Assembly: GCA_030622585.1 (NCBI GenBank)
Contig: JAUXFZ010000239.1
Span: 1 to 5,090, forward strand
DNA length: 5,090 bases
From: Myxococcales bacterium
Lineage (GTDB): Bacteria; Myxococcota_A; Polyangia; Polyangiales; Houyiibacteriaceae
Reading direction: 5' to 3'
The notes beneath the pieces are model-generated. The model saw nothing but the letters and a program-made list of their open reading frames with translations, was not told the DNA's origin and ran no database searches. Position numbers and translations under genes: made by a program. Positions 4,899 to 5,090 of this stretch are shown piece after piece (position 1 is the first letter of the stretch; the number at the start of each line of letters is the position of its first letter).

Positions 4899-5090
4899 AT
4901 GTTTCGCAATTCTAGCTTCAGCTCGTTCCTTTCATCGTTCGTGCTTCCAGTCCTGGTTTGCGCCGTCGCTCTGGTCGGCTGCGCCACCGACGAGAGCAGT
5001 AGCGGAGGCGCCGGCGGGTCCGCCGGGGCGGGTGGAGCAGGCGGAATGGGGGGCATGGGCGGAAGCCCGCCTCTCGACGACACCTTCAAG
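4899..5090 (+). CDS. Lipoprotein with Gly-rich linker, 5' part (runs off window)
   Basis: 64 codons are open to the end of the window with no stop. Residues 1-27 form a lipoprotein signal peptide: a short polar start, a hydrophobic core (about 13-27), then the lipobox L-V-G-C, with C28 as the expected lipidated residue. Ala at +2 gives no sign of inner-membrane retention, so an outer-membrane or surface fate is likely. Residues 36-55 are almost entirely Gly, Ala, Ser and Met, in repeated G-G-A/M units. This is a flexible linker common behind lipoboxes in Myxococcota. The sequence S-P-P-L-D-D-T-F-K then begins what is probably the folded domain, which is not visible. No function can be given. 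It has its own strong ribosome site and possibly its own promoter, so it need not belong to the sterol operon. Confidence 0.8.
   Translation, partial: MFRNSSFSSFLSSFVLPVLVCAVALVGCATDESSSGGAGGSAGAGGAGGMGGMGGSPPLDDTFK
5004..5063 (+). repeat. Gly-rich low-complexity coding repeat
   Basis: GGC/GGG/GGA codons in short G-G-A and G-G-M units encode residues 36-55 of the lipoprotein. The opposite strand shows a proline-rich open frame here that is only its mirror. Confidence 0.75.

Noticed and set aside
4865..5089. Proline-rich minus-strand open frame
   Set aside because: Mirror image of the Gly-rich lipoprotein linker; the plus strand has a strong ribosome site, signal peptide and lipobox.
1..5090. 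CRISPR array, tRNA or rRNA gene, insertion sequence, attachment site
   Set aside because: No regularly spaced repeats, tRNA-like folds, transposase motifs or terminal repeats were seen on either strand by eye.

Overview
The window reads as bacterial DNA: high GC, short intergenic gaps, Shine-Dalgarno sites, an ATGA start/stop overlap and a lipobox lipoprotein, with no sign of introns. Its central block nevertheless encodes three enzymes whose closest recognisable relatives are sterol enzymes best known from eukaryotes. The Gly/Ala-rich linker after the lipobox in the last gene is common in Myxococcota (Polyangia and relatives), and some of these bacteria make sterols. A sterol-producing myxobacterium or related uncultured bacterium is therefore my best guess. 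This is inference from style, not a taxonomic assignment. All family calls rest on motifs recalled from known proteins; no database search was run.

Layout, all genes on the + strand. Positions 2-754 hold the 3' part of a neutral/alkaline ceramidase-like gene that begins before the window. Positions 755-1008 are a noncoding gap with a possible hairpin and the probable promoter region of the next operon. Positions 1009-2040 encode a sterol 24-C-methyltransferase (ERG6/SMT type). Its stop overlaps the start of a Rieske non-heme iron oxygenase at 2037-3161, of the DAF-36/Neverland/SdmA sterol group. Seventeen bases later, 3179-4825 encodes a DHCR24/DWF1-type FAD-dependent sterol delta24-reductase. 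A 73-base gap with a candidate promoter and a hairpin that could mask the ribosome binding site precedes a lipoprotein gene at 4899, which runs off the window.

The three middle genes form a compact sterol-tailoring operon. The methyltransferase would add a methyl to C-24 of a delta24-sterol, giving a 24-methylene side chain. The DHCR24/DWF1-like enzyme would reduce the side-chain double bond, either delta24(28) after methylation, as plant DWF1 does, or delta24 directly, as animal DHCR24 does. The Rieske enzyme would act on the ring system, by C-4 demethylation or C-7 desaturation. The expected products are 24-methyl (campesterol/ergostane-type) sterols made by a bacterium. No squalene epoxidase, oxidosqualene cyclase, CYP51 or Rieske reductase is in the window, so the upstream pathway and redox partner must lie elsewhere.
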